A DNA stretch of 64,000 bases from Serripes groenlandicus (taxonomy: Eukaryota > Mollusca > Bivalvia > Cardiida > Cardiidae): assembly GCA_031761405.1 (NCBI GenBank), contig JASEVX010000134.1:372001-436000 (forward strand), given 5' to 3'. Shown here one piece after another: positions 12,201 to 21,137 of the stretch (position 1 is the first letter of the stretch; each line of letters begins with the position of its first letter). Under the pieces are notes generated by a model. The model was not told the DNA's origin. It saw nothing but the letters and a program-made list of their open reading frames with translations, and did no database searches. Both the position numbers and the translations under genes were made by a program.

Positions 12201-14204
12201 CCAGATAAGAAGGAGTATTCAGCTCTTTTCCCTACAATATCTGTTTTATTATCCAACCAAACCCTATGGTGCCGATACTCAAAAGAATTGTCTTTCTGGA
12301 GTCGATTCTTTCAAGTACCCACAACATAGGGTCAAATAAGGATTTTAGAACATGTGAAACGCCCCTTATCTAGATCCCTTTCCCACATATAACATATCTG
12401 CAGCAGACTACTTAAAAACGATCGAGGCAAAAATGTGGGAACTCTTTATAAATGAATAATTTTAAAAGTTGTCTGCTGCAGGTGTGACAAAATGTGTATG
12501 CATGGGGGAAAGCATGGACATTTAACCCTTTCCCACTTATAGACCTTTTCTGACGCAGACGAGATGCGAAAACTCTCCATTCGGGAGGTTTTCCATATTA
12601 TTGTTGAGATGTTTTCAAAGTCGTCTGCTTCAAATTTGTTTTATGTGGGAAAGGGTTAAAGATATCCCTTTCCGAGATATAACATTTATTTGTAGCAGAC
12701 TACTTAGAAAAGGTTGATCCAAAAATGTGGAAACAATTGAAAACATTGCGGCAAAAGTGGAAATTGCCCATTATGAGCAATTTCTCCTTTTGTCACAAAG
12801 TATTCAAAATATTCAAAAGTTGTCTGCTGCAGGTGTGACAAAATGTGTATGAATGGGGGAAAGCGTGGACATAAACATTGATTCAAGAATTTGTAGCAAA
12901 ATTTGCAATTCATTAGCATGTAAAAAGTACAAGCATCACCAGATAAATATGATGGATGCACATTTACTATCATTTGTCAAAACAGGAGTATTTTGAACAC
13001 ATCTTTTGATATTGATGTTTTCGTCTTTTTTTCCCAGCTTTTTTTTTCAGTCAAGGATAAACAACAGATAGTAGTCATAGAAACAAGTAACAGAGCAACT
13101 TTTCCTTTTCCATTAATGCTTTCTAAAAATATCTAAATGGGAGATAGTAACCCAGATGTAGAGCTCTAGTCTCATGACCCAAATGTCCCAGGTTCTAGTC
13201 CACTGTGAACAGGGTCAAACTTTGGTCCCAACACAACACTGTTTATGATTACTGGGTCAGTGTCCTGGAAGCAGACACAGAAAGTGGTGTAAAAACCTGC
13301 ATCACAACCAATAAAAAATAAATAATTTGAAACCAGAGGTCATCCATGTAAAATGCTATAAGTCGATTCTATCTGTGATCTTTTGTTGAACCGAGTGGTA
13401 AGTATTATTAACTCCTCCAACACACAACAAATCCGCAGCAGCCAAATTTGAAAACATCTTGGTTAAAATACAGAAAAACCGCTATAAATAAATGTATAAC
13501 TATTGAATAGAGTTGATAACATGATGTCAAAAGGAGAAATTGCTTGTTTTGAGCAATTTCTTCTTTTGTCGCCATGTTTTCAAAATGCCATCTGCCGCAG
13601 AGGTGTCGGAAAGTGTCTATATGAGGGAAAGGGTTAAGTGCATCTATTATAATACATACATGCAATTATTGCTGTTAGCTGTTGTCAGATTAGCCAAGGC
13701 TAGAGTTGATGCTTCTTTAACATCCCCATTATCTGAACTGACTATCTTAATTAAAGGCTGCATTCCCTCTGAAATCAAAACAGGACATATAAATTGGTAA
13801 ATTGGCAGAGAACCTTACCAGTAGAGACTGTATTAGAGAATGGGGTAAATATGATGTATTGTTTGTCGAAATGGTCAAATGAATCCTCATTGAGCTGATC
13901 TATTTTTAACATTGTAATGTAAAAAAATGTGTAAATGGTCCTTGTCCTAATGCAAAAATGTAAATAAATGCAGAAAGCGTCTATATGCAGGAAAGGGTTA
14001 AACAATTAGCCTCATTGTGCGTAACATTTCTAAAAGTCACAGTAAATCGCACTAAATGAACAGTACAAGTAAAACAAGTAATCATACCACTTCTTGCTGA
14101 TCTGGCAATAGCTTTAGCTGCACACATTTTCACATCGGGTAAAGTGGGAAAGATTGTCTCTCCTGATGGGGGCTCAGCACTGTCCGCCGACTCCTGCTTT
14201 TTTG
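6137..14204 (-). CDS. ARMC3: ARMC3-like armadillo-repeat protein, C-terminal half (multi-exon, incomplete)
   Basis: Eight phase-compatible exons on the minus strand: 14204-14088, 13768-13660, 12165-11989, 11503-11431, 10794-10658, 10117-9993, 9332-9194 and 6244-6137. All have AG acceptors, and most have GTAAGT-type donors. Joined, they give armadillo repeats (phrases such as LALANLTTANSNN, ANAACVLTNLAHIEVLR, VVQSKVALAVAAFVCDA and EVRRNAAWAVTVCAVDDPTA), then NLSAKYALTGVLSSTNFIEN and GFYDASQLRPNTKFL. From memory of the family, that order and spacing match the last armadillo repeats and the following conserved stretch of animal ARMC3, a protein tied to cilia and sperm. The N-terminal repeats and the C-terminal EDR1-like domain are not in the window. 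An in-frame TAA lies at 9201-9199, seven bases before the donor of exon 9332-9194; reading through it restores phase with the next exon. MITEs and a SINE fill the introns. Confidence 0.85.
6285..6487. mobile_element. piggyBac-like MITE, diverged
   Basis: CTGCTGCAGGCAACTT near 6294, AAAACGAGGAATGGCTCGTT palindrome, right end AAAAAGGGGTTAA. The left TTAA is not clear. Confidence 0.55.
6720..8040 (+). mobile_element. Tandem-repeat element, family D
   Basis: About eight tandem units of 120-165 bp, with phrases CATCGCCTTGATGAGGTGAA, GTCTTGGAGATATGGAGCGG and GACCTTCAAGCGTGACCTTG. Some units are internally deleted. The tail near 7965-8040 has GGACAGACAGACAGACATC, GGACAAAAACAATA, and a strong hairpin (TCTCCCCTGTATACAGGGGGAGA) followed by CATAATAAAG. 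The minus-strand frames here (to 178 codons, repeating YFVSAPYLQDGL) come from repeat length near a multiple of three and are not genes. Confidence 0.8.
8289..8518. mobile_element. piggyBac-like palindromic MITE, full copy
   Basis: A good reference copy. TTAA target duplications sit at both ends (8289-8292, 8515-8518), with terminal inverted repeat CCCTTTCCCTCATA. Inward come GCAGCAGACG-type blocks and a central palindrome AGAAATTGC/GCAATTTCTCC flanked by AAAACATTGTG-type sequence. The element folds on itself for nearly its whole length and has no coding capacity. TTAA targets with CCC-starting termini are the hallmark of piggyBac-class transposons, so a piggyBac-like transposase probably moved it; none is visible here. 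Confidence 0.8.
9090..9184. mobile_element. piggyBac-like MITE, right half
   Basis: CAATTTCACCTTTTGTC, CACTGCAGATGC and the end GTTGGAAAGGGTAAC. It stops within about 10 bases of the splice donor of the ARMC3-like exon 9332-9194. Confidence 0.6.
9194..9332 (-). CDS. ARMC3: ARMC3-like exon with in-frame stop
   Basis: Acceptor TTATTTCAG. Encodes STNFIENGFYDASQLRPNTK then FLTIEEYAKQDMNDKRPIIL and IN, aligning by eye with the conserved stretch just after the armadillo repeats of ARMC3. The codon after INA is TAA (9201-9199), followed by CCA GA and a perfect GTAAGT donor. The donor phase matches exon 6244-6137 if the TAA is read through, which suggests a CAA-to-TAA change, a sequence error, or a truncated product ending here. 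Confidence 0.8.
9366..9592. mobile_element. piggyBac-like MITE
   Basis: Left end CTAACCCTTTCCCACATAT, central AAAAATTGCTTGTTTTGAG palindrome, CTGCTGCAGCGGCGTC, diverged right end GTGGATAAGGACTAAAC. Confidence 0.65.
9825..9975 (+). mobile_element. 3' remnant of a hairpin-ended element
   Basis: GACAGACAGACAGACACCGG and GGACAAAAACAAAAGTAATC precede a weak GC-containing hairpin (TAGTGCGTAGCAT-like), as in the 3' ends of families A-F. No body is recognisable. Confidence 0.45.
9993..10117 (-). CDS. ARMC3: ARMC3-like exon
   Basis: Acceptor ACATTCCAG, donor GTAAGT. Reads GMELIKKIQTSSTRKSPFAE, then ALQKLLDSNLSAKYALTGVL. The SSTRKS...LL..NLS.KY..TG pattern is characteristic of ARMC3 at the end of its armadillo domain. 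Phases agree with both neighbouring exons. Confidence 0.88.
10180..10250. mobile_element. piggyBac-like MITE fragment
   Basis: Central fragment only: CAATTCTCCTTTTGTCACAA and TTTTCAAAAGTCCTCTGCTG. Termini are lost. Confidence 0.5.
10266..10332. repeat. Short inverted repeat
   Basis: AGTTACCCAGCAG near 10266 pairs with CTGTTGGGTAACT near 10320 (one mismatch), enclosing an inner CCTGAGG palindrome. It may be a small foldback element or chance. Confidence 0.4.
10658..10794 (-). CDS. ARMC3: ARMC3-like exon (armadillo repeat)
   Basis: Acceptor TGATTTCAG, donor GTAAGT. Encodes SRLSDGLSPLIALLRSCNHE, then VRRNAAWAVTVCAVDDPTAV and EICKLG: a textbook armadillo unit (G..PLI.LL.S....VRRNA.WA). No disruptions. 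Confidence 0.9.
11431..11503 (-). CDS. ARMC3: ARMC3-like exon (armadillo repeat)
   Basis: Acceptor TTCACACAG, donor GTAAGT. Encodes NTVVQSKVALAVAAFVCDAD and SREN; the NTVVQSK.ALAV phrase matches the family. The split codon at the 5' side is consistent with exon 12165-11989. Confidence 0.88.
11609..11774. mobile_element. piggyBac-like MITE, partly deleted
   Basis: Left end CACCCTTTCCCACATACAG, CTGCAGCAGACGCC, right end GTATGTGGAAAAGTGTTAA. Much of the central palindrome is missing. Confidence 0.6.
11989..12165 (-). CDS. ARMC3: ARMC3-like exon (armadillo repeat)
   Basis: Acceptor TTTTCTTCAG, donor GTAAGT. Encodes LNGVEPLINCLVDTREEAVA, then NAACVLTNLAHIEVLRVDAQ and NKGVVRALIEPLSS. Two partial armadillo units with conserved G..PL, AN.A..LTNLA and LI.PL.S positions. 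Confidence 0.9.
12370..12513. mobile_element. piggyBac-like MITE, short copy
   Basis: ATCCCTTTCCCACATATAAC, CTGCAGCAGACTAC, right end GGGGGAAAGC. It lacks the central AGAAATTGC palindrome. Confidence 0.6.
12520..12657. mobile_element. piggyBac-like MITE, short copy
   Basis: Intact ends TTAACCCTTTCCCACTTATA and ATGTGGGAAAGGGTTAA, with an internally deleted body of about 138 bp. Confidence 0.7.
12660..12863. mobile_element. piggyBac-like MITE
   Basis: Left end ATCCCTTTCCGAGATATAAC, central GAAATTGCCCATTATGAGC palindrome, CTGCTGCAGGTGTG, right end GGGGGAAAGC. Three MITE copies lie head to tail over 12.37-12.86 kb. Confidence 0.6.
13140..13325 (+). mobile_element. tRNA-derived SINE
   Basis: A-box-like TGTAGAGCTCTAGT and B-box-like GGTTCTAGTCC (13191-13201) at tRNA spacing, then a non-tRNA body and an A-rich AATAAAAAATAAATAA tail. 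It sits in an ARMC3-like intron. Confidence 0.6.
13408..13637. mobile_element. piggyBac-like MITE, full copy
   Basis: TTAA at 13408-13411 and 13634-13637. GGAGAAATTGC/TTGAGCAATTTC central palindrome, CCGCAGCAGCC and CTGCCGCAGAGG arms. It ends only 22 bp from the donor side of exon 13768-13660. Confidence 0.75.
13660..13768 (-). CDS. ARMC3: ARMC3-like exon (armadillo repeat)
   Basis: Acceptor TGATTTCAG, donor GTATGT. Encodes EGMQPLIKIVSSDNGDVKEA, then STLALANLTTANSNNC. The LALANLTT..N phrase is diagnostic. The split ATG codon to exon 12165-11989 is in phase. Confidence 0.9.
13970..14001. mobile_element. piggyBac-like MITE fragment
   Basis: Only the right terminus remains: AGAAAGCGTCTATATGCAGG then AAAGGGTTAA. 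Confidence 0.55.
14088..14204 (-). CDS. ARMC3: ARMC3-like exon, first recognisable
   Basis: Acceptor TTCAACAG, donor GTATGA-like. Encodes KKQESADSAEPPSGETIFPT, then LPDVKMCAAKAIARSARSG. The second part fits an armadillo helix preceding the next exon. The first part (acidic, Pro/Ser) is not what I expect at this point in ARMC3. Its start phase fits exon 17994-17955, which raises the chimera question. Confidence 0.7.
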
Positions 14205-14265
14205 CTGTTGAATAATAGAATAATTAAAACAAGTGTGCAAAACATGAATTTTACATGGACTCAAT

Positions 14266-14492
14266 TATCCCTTTCCCTCATATGACAATTCTGCAGCAGA
14301 CGACTTTGAACATATTTTGTCAAAAAGTAAAAAATCTTTATAATTGAATGGATAACCTATAATTAATAGTGGAAAACATTGTGGCAAAAGGAGAAATTGC
14401 TCGTTTTGAGCAATTTCTTCTTTTGTCACTGTTTTCTAAAAGCCGTCTGCTGCAGAGGCATCAGAAAGCGTCTATATGAGGGAAAGGGTTAA
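14266..14492. mobile_element. piggyBac-like MITE, full copy
   Basis: ATCCCTTTCCCTCATATGAC left end, AGAAATTGCTCGTTTTGAGC palindrome, GAGGGAAAGGGTTAA right end. Confidence 0.75.
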
Positions 14493-14549
14493 AACCCTTC
14501 CTACAAAGAATAATTTTGCAGCAGATGACTTTGAGAATATCTAGGTACT

Positions 14550-14776
14550 TTAACCCTTTCCCACATAAAGCAAAACTGCAGCAGACGACTTTGAAAATAT
14601 CTAGGTAAAGACATGGAACATCTGTTTAAAAGTAGGCTTAACTACTGAATGAAGGGGAAAACATTGTGGCAAATGGAGAAAACACTTGTTTTGAGCAATT
14701 TCTTCTTTTGTCACAATGCTTTTCAAAAGTTGTCTGCTGTAAAGGCATCAGAAAGCGGCTATATGTGGGAAAGGGT
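14550..14776. mobile_element. piggyBac-like MITE, full copy
   Basis: TTAACCCTTTCCCACATAAA left end, GGAGAAAACACTTGTTTTGAGC palindrome region, GTGGGAAAGGGTGAAC right end. Close neighbour of the previous copy. Confidence 0.75.
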
Positions 14777-14859
14777 GAACCTTTTCCACATACAAATGCA
14801 CACTGACACCTCTCCCCCACAAAAATGACGATCTCATTTCACGAGCTTGTCACAAGCAA

Positions 14860-15082
14860 GTATTTGGAACAATTACAACTTCGTGACGAACTCGTGACAA
14901 GCTAGTGACGAGCTCGCGACAAGCTAGTAACTTGCTCGTGACGAGCTTTTGACGATCAGAAAACAAGCTTGTAATGAGCTTGTCACCAGCTCGTCATGAG
15001 CTCGTCTTGAGCTCGTCACAAGCTCGTCACAAGCTTGTAATGAGCTAGTCACAAGATTGTCACGAGCTTGTTGCAAGGTCGT
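14860..15082. repeat. 11-bp GAGCT minisatellite arranged as a foldback
   Basis: About 18-19 units of 11 bp. Up to about 14955 the units read CGTGACGAGCT; after that they read CGTCACAAGCT or CGTCATGAGCT, the inverse orientation. The array is therefore an imperfect palindrome centred near 14955-14965. The outer arms also match inversely (TTGGAACAA near 14855, TTGTTCCAA near 15085). It is dense in SacI- and HindIII-like hexamers. Non-coding. Confidence 0.75.
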
Positions 15083-15097
15083 ATTTGTTCCAAATCC

Positions 15098-15230
15098 GAC
15101 TTTGACTGCGCGCGAGCTCCAAATCAAGATCATTACGAGCTCAACTCTGAAACAAGATTAATCGACTTTGACTGCGCGCGAGCTCCAAAACAAGATCTTT
15201 ACGAGCTCAACTCTGAAACAAGCTTAATTA
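15098..15230 (+). repeat. Two-copy direct repeat, about 64 bp
   Basis: GACTTTGACTGCGCGCGAGC followed by TCCAAA, ACGAGCTCAACTCTGAAACA and AGNTTAAT occurs twice back to back (near 15101 and 15165). It adjoins the GAGCT foldback and shares GAGCTC words with it. Confidence 0.7.
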
Positions 15231-15239
15231 TCACCTAGG

Positions 15240-15503
15240 ATCAGGATATAACAAGCAAATTCAGAGAATTCTGGTCCCCCGCCAGGGTCAAGGTCACAAG
15301 GTCAAAAAAATTGGTATTGATGGAAAGGGGTTGTCACAAGGAATACACATGTGAAATATGAAAGCAGTACCTATTACGGTTCAGAAGTTATGACCAAGGT
15401 TAAAGTTTTTGTGACAGCGTGACTGACGGACGGACTGACGGACTGACTGACTGACGAATGAGAAATAATAGTCCCCACGCTTTCGCTAAAGCGGGGGACA
15501 ATA
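15240..15503 (+). mobile_element. Short hairpin-ended element
   Basis: CTGGTCCCCCGCCAGGG hairpin near the 5' side, GGTCAAGGTCACAAGGTCAA, a GACTGACGGACGGACTGACG box, then a 3' hairpin (GTCCCCACGCTTTCGCTAAA followed by GCGGGGGAC) ending AATAA. Same layout as the longer families, without internal tandem units. Confidence 0.65.
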
Positions 15504-15737
15504 ACCAATATACATGATTTGATAATGACATTATACTGTATCAATATACATGTTTAAATTGTCATACAAGTTATAATTAGAAGTTCATTTAAAACCATGA
15601 ATAAAGAAATAACTAACATGATTTGCATGACCTTTTAAAATATAAATGTTTAATAATTATTACTTTCAAGTAATTGAAAGCAAAATGAAAATCAATGACT
15701 GTCAAACAATTGCTAGTGAAATCACAAAGAAATCTAT

Positions 15738-15941
15738 CAACCCTTTCCCACTTGCAACACATATACAGGAGAGGACTTTGAAAACATATATGAGAGTATA
15801 ATTATTAAACAGAGTTGAAAACATTGTGGCAAAAGGAGAAATTGTTCTTTATAAGAAATTTCTCCTTTTGCCAAAATGTTTTTAAAAGTCGACTGCTGCA
15901 GAGGCATCAGAAAGCGTCTGTATGATGTGGGAAAGGGTTAA
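15738..15941. mobile_element. piggyBac-like MITE, full copy
   Basis: TCAACCCTTTCCCACTTGC left end, AAATTGTTCTTTATAAGAAA palindrome, GATGTGGGAAAGGGTTAA right end. Confidence 0.75.
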
Positions 15942-16032
15942 TTTAAAGATGTTCATCCTCTTTACACAGTGTTTAATTAAATGTTTGCTTCATAAGTATT
16001 CTCCAGTACAGGACACTTCCATTGCAAGGCAA

Positions 16033-17950
16033 AACAAGAGGGCCATGATGGCCCTGGAATCGCTCACCTGATTTTTTTTTTCACTTTAGCTATATAAGCC
16101 CCGCCCCATGGCAGCCATAGTTTCCGACCAATCAACTTGGCTTGAAGGAACCTGATAGAGGGTCACCCTAGGAACATTTCTAGAAAATTATTTGAAAATC
16201 GGCCAGACACTTTTGGAGGAGAAGATTTTTTAAGTTTTCACTACAGCCATATAAGGCAAAATAGCCCCGCCCCCCCTGGTGGCCATGTTTTTCGACCAAT
16301 CAACTTGGCTTGAAGGAATCTGATAGAGGGTCATCCAAGGAACATTTCTACAAAATTATTTGAAAATCAGCCTGACACTTTCGGAGGAGAAGATTTTTTA
16401 AGTTTTACTTTGGCCGTATAAGGCAAAATAGCCCCGCCCCCTGGCGGCCATGTTTTTCGACCAATCAATATGGCTTGAAGGAATCCGATAGAGGATCACC
16501 CAAGGAACATTTCTACAAAATTATTTGAAAATCGGCCGGACACTTTTGGAGGAGAAGATTTTTTAAGTTTGCACTATAGCCATATAAGGCAAAATAGCTC
16601 GCCCCCCACCTGGCGGCCATGTTTTTCGACCAATCAACATGGCTTGAAGGAATCTGATAGAGGATCACCCAAGGAACATTTCTACAAAATTATTTGAAAA
16701 TTGGCCTGACACTTTCGGAGGAGAAGATTTTTTAAGTTTTCACTATAGCCATATAAGGCAAAATAGCCCCGCCCCACCCTGGCGGCCATGTTTTTCGACC
16801 AATCAACATGGCTTGAAGGAATCTGATAGAGGGTCATCTAAGGAACATTTCTACAAAATTATTAGAAAATCTGCCAACCAGTTTGGGAGAAGAAGAATTT
16901 TGAAGATTTTTCGGTTTCGTTACCATGGAAACCAGAATTTTGCATGGATCCCAAAAATTTGAAGGAATTCTGGTGAGGTCATTGAGAGGATGCTTTCTGT
17001 GAAGTTTCATCCCAATTGACCCACTGGTTACTGAGGAGAAGATGTTGAAGATTTTTTAAGTTTTCACTTTGGCCATATAAGGCAAAATAGCCCCAGCCCC
17101 CTGGCGGCCATGTTTTTCGACCAATCAACATTGCTTATAGGAATCTGATAGAGGGTCACCCAAGGAACATTTCTACAAAATTATTTGAAAATCGGCCTGA
17201 CACTTATGGAGTTGAAGATTTTTTAAGTTTTCACTATAGCCATAAAAGACAAAATAGCCCCCGACCCCTGGCGGCCATGTTTTTTGACCAATCAACATGG
17301 CTTGAAGGAATCTGATAGAAGATCACCCAAGGAACATTTCTACAAAATTATTTGAAAATCGGCCTGACACTTTTGGAGGAGAAGATTTTTTAAGTTTGCA
17401 CTATAGCCATATAAGGCAAAATAGCCCCACCCCCCCTGGCGGCCATGTTTTTAGACCAATAAACATGGCTTGAAGGAATCTAATAGAGGGTCACCCAGGG
17501 AACATTTCTACAAAATTATTTGAAAATCGGCCTTACACGTTCGGAGGAGAAGATTTTTTAAGTTTTCACTATAGCCATATAAGGCAAAATAGCCCCGACC
17601 CACCTGGCGGCCATGTTTTTCGACCAATCAACACGGCTTGAAGGAATCTGATAGAGGATCATCCAAGGAACATTTCTACAAAATTATTTGAAAATCTGCC
17701 AACCAGTTTGGGAGAAGAAGAATTTTGAAAGTTTTTTCGGTTTCGTTGCCATGGAAACCAGAATTTTGCATGGATCCCAAAAATTTGAAGGAATTCTGGT
17801 GAGGTCATTGAGAGGATGCTTTCTGTGAAGTTTCATCCAAATTGACCCACTGGTTACTGAGGAGAAGAAGTTGACGCACGACGGACGACGGACGCCGGAC
17901 AAAAGGCGATCACAATAACTCACCTTGAGCAAAGCTCAGGTGAGCTAAAA
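16033..17950 (+). mobile_element. Tandem-repeat element, family B, copy 3
   Basis: Full copy: ACAAGAGGGCCATGATGGCC 5' hairpin, about nine units of roughly 165 bp, and the GTTACCATGGAAACC/TTGCCATGGAAACC tail phrase present twice (near 16918 and 17747). The second tail is followed by GACGGACGACGGACG, GGACAAAAGGCG and the CTCACCTTGAGCAAAGCTCA hairpin ending GAGCTAAAA. The duplicated tail phrase indicates an internal rearrangement. It lies a few bases from exon 17994-17955. Confidence 0.8.
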
Positions 17951-17954
17951 ACAC

Positions 17955-17994
17955 CAGTATTCTCAGCAAGCTCAATTTTGTGATCTCCATTTTT
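17955..17994 (-). CDS. Small exon of the 18-25 kb gene
   Basis: Acceptor ATTTTTACAG, then KNGDHKIELAENT in phase with the previous exon. The proposed donor CTG|GTGTTT is weak and overlaps the edge of the family B element. It leaves a phase-1 end that fits exon 14204-14088. Confidence 0.45.
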
Positions 17995-18354
17995 CTGTAA
18001 AAATATAAGCATTTTTTTTTAAGTGAGCCAAAAGATAAATTATTTCATAATTTGAAACAAATGACCTCAAATATTTTGCAATAATCTTAATAAAAACGTG
18101 TCACTTTAATATATTCTATAATTATATAATTATATACATTTTCCTTCAAATATTATAAATCAAGTTGAACTTGTGAAAAAAATACACCGCCATTAACTGG
18201 TCACTGTCTATAAACAATTACATGTATTTATCATCTGGAAGGAACCTTTTAACTTTTAACTGCTAAAGGCTTGTTTCACTCCGAAATTTCAAAATAGATT
18301 GTTAATTGTCAGAGAGAAACCAGTAATATTTTCTTATTCTAAATTATTACTTAC

Positions 18355-18777
18355 TGTAATTGGAGAGCTCCAATCAGAATTGACTGCAGTCTGAAGTGGG
18401 GACTGGCTTGGTGTAAATGGTACATCTTGTATAGCAGTCTGAAGTGGGGACTGTAGGGACTGGCTAGGTGTAAATGGTATAGCAGTCTGCTGTGTGTGAG
18501 AGGGTGTTATGTCTTGGAATGTATGCAAACTTACTTGTGTCTGAGGCTCATTGTAAAATTGTGAAGTGAATTGTGTTTGTTGGGGTGGGCTGAGGTCTGT
18601 GTATGACTGGGAATAGAGATGTTGTTGTGGAAAAGGTGAGGTGTTGTGATATGTTTCAGTTGTTTCCTGTATTGTGTATTGATTTGTTGATGGTGTAGCT
18701 GGGTATATTGTATTTTACTGTGTTATGGGTATGAATGGAAGCTTCCTCCGAGTGTCCGGTAAAGATGTTTCAGAAGA
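18355..18777 (-). CDS. Gln/Pro/Thr-rich exon with in-frame TAA
   Basis: Acceptor TTTGTTGCAG, donor GTAAGT. Starts SSETSLPDTRRKLPFIPITQ, then TAA (18717-18715). The same frame stays open to the donor for more than 110 codons (NTIYPATPSTNQYTIQETTE, PFPQQHLYSQSYTDLSPPQQ and others). A repeated PFTPSQSPLQTA motif occurs three times with variation. Length, composition and splice sites argue for a real exon and a recent CAA-to-TAA change or error. Confidence 0.65.
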
Positions 18778-18873
18778 CTGCAACAAAAAAAGTAATTAAG
18801 TTGTGTAAATACAAATTAAGTTGATCACCGTGTATGCATGTACCTGACTATAAGTCAAACAGTATACAGCTAC

Positions 18874-19102
18874 TTAAGCGTTTCCCACCTGCAGATGCAT
18901 TTTGACACATATGCAGCAGACCTAAAAAAATTGTGACAAAAGAAGAAATTGCACACAAGATATTTCTTCCTTTGTCACAATGTTTTCAACTCCATTCAAT
19001 AATTATACTTTCATTAAAGAGATTTTTCCATATTTCAACATAGATGTTATAAATGTTATAAATGTCTGCTGCAGATTTGTTGTATATGTGAGAAAGGATT
19101 AA
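18874..19102. mobile_element. piggyBac-like MITE, full copy
   Basis: TTAA at both ends (18874, 19099), AGCGTTTCCCACCTGCAG left, GTGAGAAAGGATTAA right, with a central AGAAATTGCACACAAGATAT region. Confidence 0.65.
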
Positions 19103-19365
19103 ACTGTATGATACTTATATAAAAAGAACTGATTGTAGTTTTCATTGAAAACCAAATAAGTCCATATTTTCAAAATGGATTAGAATTTTGCTAAATTAAT
19201 TCTATAGATAAGGTATTTGTAAACCAAATGAAAGCTGCTCAATTCCTAAATCCGCTGAAAACATAAGAATTTAAAACAAACACAATGTGGAGAGTAAATG
19301 GCAAAATGCTGCTATTTGCCTATGTTCTATATATGCAGATATATATATATATATACATATAGTAC

Positions 19366-19448
19366 CTTTCTGCAATACTTCTTGGTATGTCCATCTTCTT
19401 CACAATTAAACTTATGATACAGTTTCATTGAAGCGGAGTCACTGGTGG
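19366..19448 (-). CDS. Knuckle-like exon of the 18-25 kb gene
   Basis: Acceptor AATTATTCAG, donor GTACTA. The open frame reads TSDSASMKLYHKFNCEEDGH, then TKKYCRK. C-x4-H-x4-C matches the last three ligands of a CCHC zinc knuckle; the position of the first Cys is Lys. The exit phase agrees with exon 18777-18355; the entry phase needs an alternative donor in the preceding exon. Confidence 0.5.
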
Positions 19449-19759
19449 CTGAATAATTGACCAGACACAATATCACAGAGTCAAATAACAAAGTGCCATT
19501 ATAACTGTCGAATCTATACAGAATCTTCCAGTAATGTTTTGTTGAATTTAACAGTGAATGCTTAGAAATAGCCACAACAATAAATTTTAAGTGGGGCAAT
19601 AAATTGGAAAGGGGTGACTGTATGGACAGAGCAGGGCAAGCAAATTAACTTGTTCTGGAAGCAATGATGTGCTTTTACTGTTCCTTGAGCACACACTATC
19701 ATTTAGCAAAACATGAATAGCATAATTATACAATAACTTATTTGAAGTATTTTACTTAC

Positions 19760-19909
19760 ACAGGAAGAGCTCTGTCCCTGAATCAAAGTTCTATCACTTG
19801 ATTTTGAAGCAAACAAATCCACAATTGACCTTAAAAAGGCTATTTTTTTTGGTGTTGCAGATGTGAAGAAAGGTGAAGCCAAATAAGGTGATGTTTAGGC
19901 CGATTTAGA
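19760..19909 (-). CDS. Exon of the 18-25 kb gene, disrupted 5' side
   Basis: Donor GTAAGT after SSC; frame SPYLASPFFTSATPKKIAFL then RSIVDLFASKSSDRTLIQGQ. A TAA lies one codon upstream of TSPYL, shortly after the likely acceptor ACACCCAG, and the frame does not join the previous exon. An A8 run inside the exon could hide an indel. Confidence 0.5.
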
Positions 19910-20027
19910 CTGGGTGTAAAAATTGTGTTAATATATTGTATATTGTAATGTATATGTGCTTTACACAAACAAGTCAATTTAATAAAAGATTTCTTATATT
20001 ATATACACATTAACCCATCATCATTGT

Positions 20028-20270
20028 AGCGCTGGTGTAGTGGTAGAGTGTTCACCTCGGGTTCGATATCCGGTCGGGTCATACCGAATAAATTTAAATG
20101 GTAGTAATCATGTCTTTCCCTCCTTGAAGCTCAGCAGTGTGGGGTTAGCATTATGACTGGCTGGCCTGTATCAGGATAAATTGACCAGAAGTACTGATAA
20201 CTTATTCAGGAAGCGCCATGATATAATTGATTCTTTTCCAAATCTGCTTAAAATACCATACAATTAAATT
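20028..20270 (+). mobile_element. tRNA-derived SINE
   Basis: A-box GGTGTAGTGGTAGAGTG and B-box GGTTCGATATCC (20060-20071) at tRNA spacing, followed by a non-tRNA body with a diverged ATGATATAATTG motif. It lies just downstream, on the other strand, of exon 20477-20295. Confidence 0.7.
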
Positions 20271-20294
20271 AAACCATCATTCCTAAATTATTAC

Positions 20295-20477
20295 CTTGAA
20301 ATGGCATTCTATTATTGGCCTCTTCCAGTTCATGCTCCAGTTGCTGTACTCTCAGTAGGGCCTGATCCCTCTCAGCAGTAACTTGAGACAATTGCTCATC
20401 AAACTGCTGGTATGGCAACTGCACATCTGACTGCAGAAGCTCCAGACAACTTGACTCTTGCCATGTATCATCTGGAG
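20295..20477 (-). CDS. Coiled-coil exon of the 18-25 kb gene
   Basis: Acceptor CTGCGGCAG, donor GTAATA. Encodes APDDTWQESSCLELLQSDVQ, LPYQQFDEQLSQVTAERDQA and LLRVQQLEHELEEANNRMPF. The second half has a clear heptad pattern. The split codon with exon 22698-22426 is in phase. No disruptions. Confidence 0.75.
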
Positions 20478-20587
20478 CTGCCGCAGTCCATTTACATTAA
20501 TGGCTGATTAATAAAACAAATGATTGGTTATGTGTTGCATGACATCCACTCGAGATATTGAACTTGAAACAATAAATTTGTTTAACT

Positions 20588-20630
20588 ATTGTCACATAGA
20601 ACAAATCTGCAGTCAACAACCTTTTGAAAC
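20588..20630. mobile_element. piggyBac-like MITE fragment
   Basis: CACATAGAACAAATCTGCAG plus AACCTTTTGAAAC, a left-arm remnant. Confidence 0.4.
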
Positions 20631-21137
20631 ATCAGGAATAAAATATAACACAAAGTAAAACATGGCTCAAAAGGGGCAAATTCTGAACCTACTTAATTGA
20701 TTCAAAAATATGTTTTGCACACATGCATGTCATGGTTAACTGGTAGTACACATGTTAAGTTTCACTGAAATAGCTTGACAAATGAGAGACTAGGTACATA
20801 CAATGTATAAGCTATATGTAAACAGACAGTTTTTTATCTATTCAAAATACATGGCGAAAATAATTTATTGAAACAGTTTGAAAAATAAGAAACTATTAAG
20901 TCTAAGCCACAACGTACATATCAACATCTTCATTTTAAAAACAAGATGTTGTTTACACCTTTTTAGAATGAAGCCAACAAAAAGTTATGCTATCAAGTAT
21001 AAAGCAGACTGAGCAACCAACTGTGAACGACTATATACCCCTAACAAACTGTACTTGTAGGGGTAAATAATGACCCTTGTCACCTTGACTTTAGTAAAAG
21101 CTTAATTTAAAATGTCTGATAAAAGAAAAGATTATTA

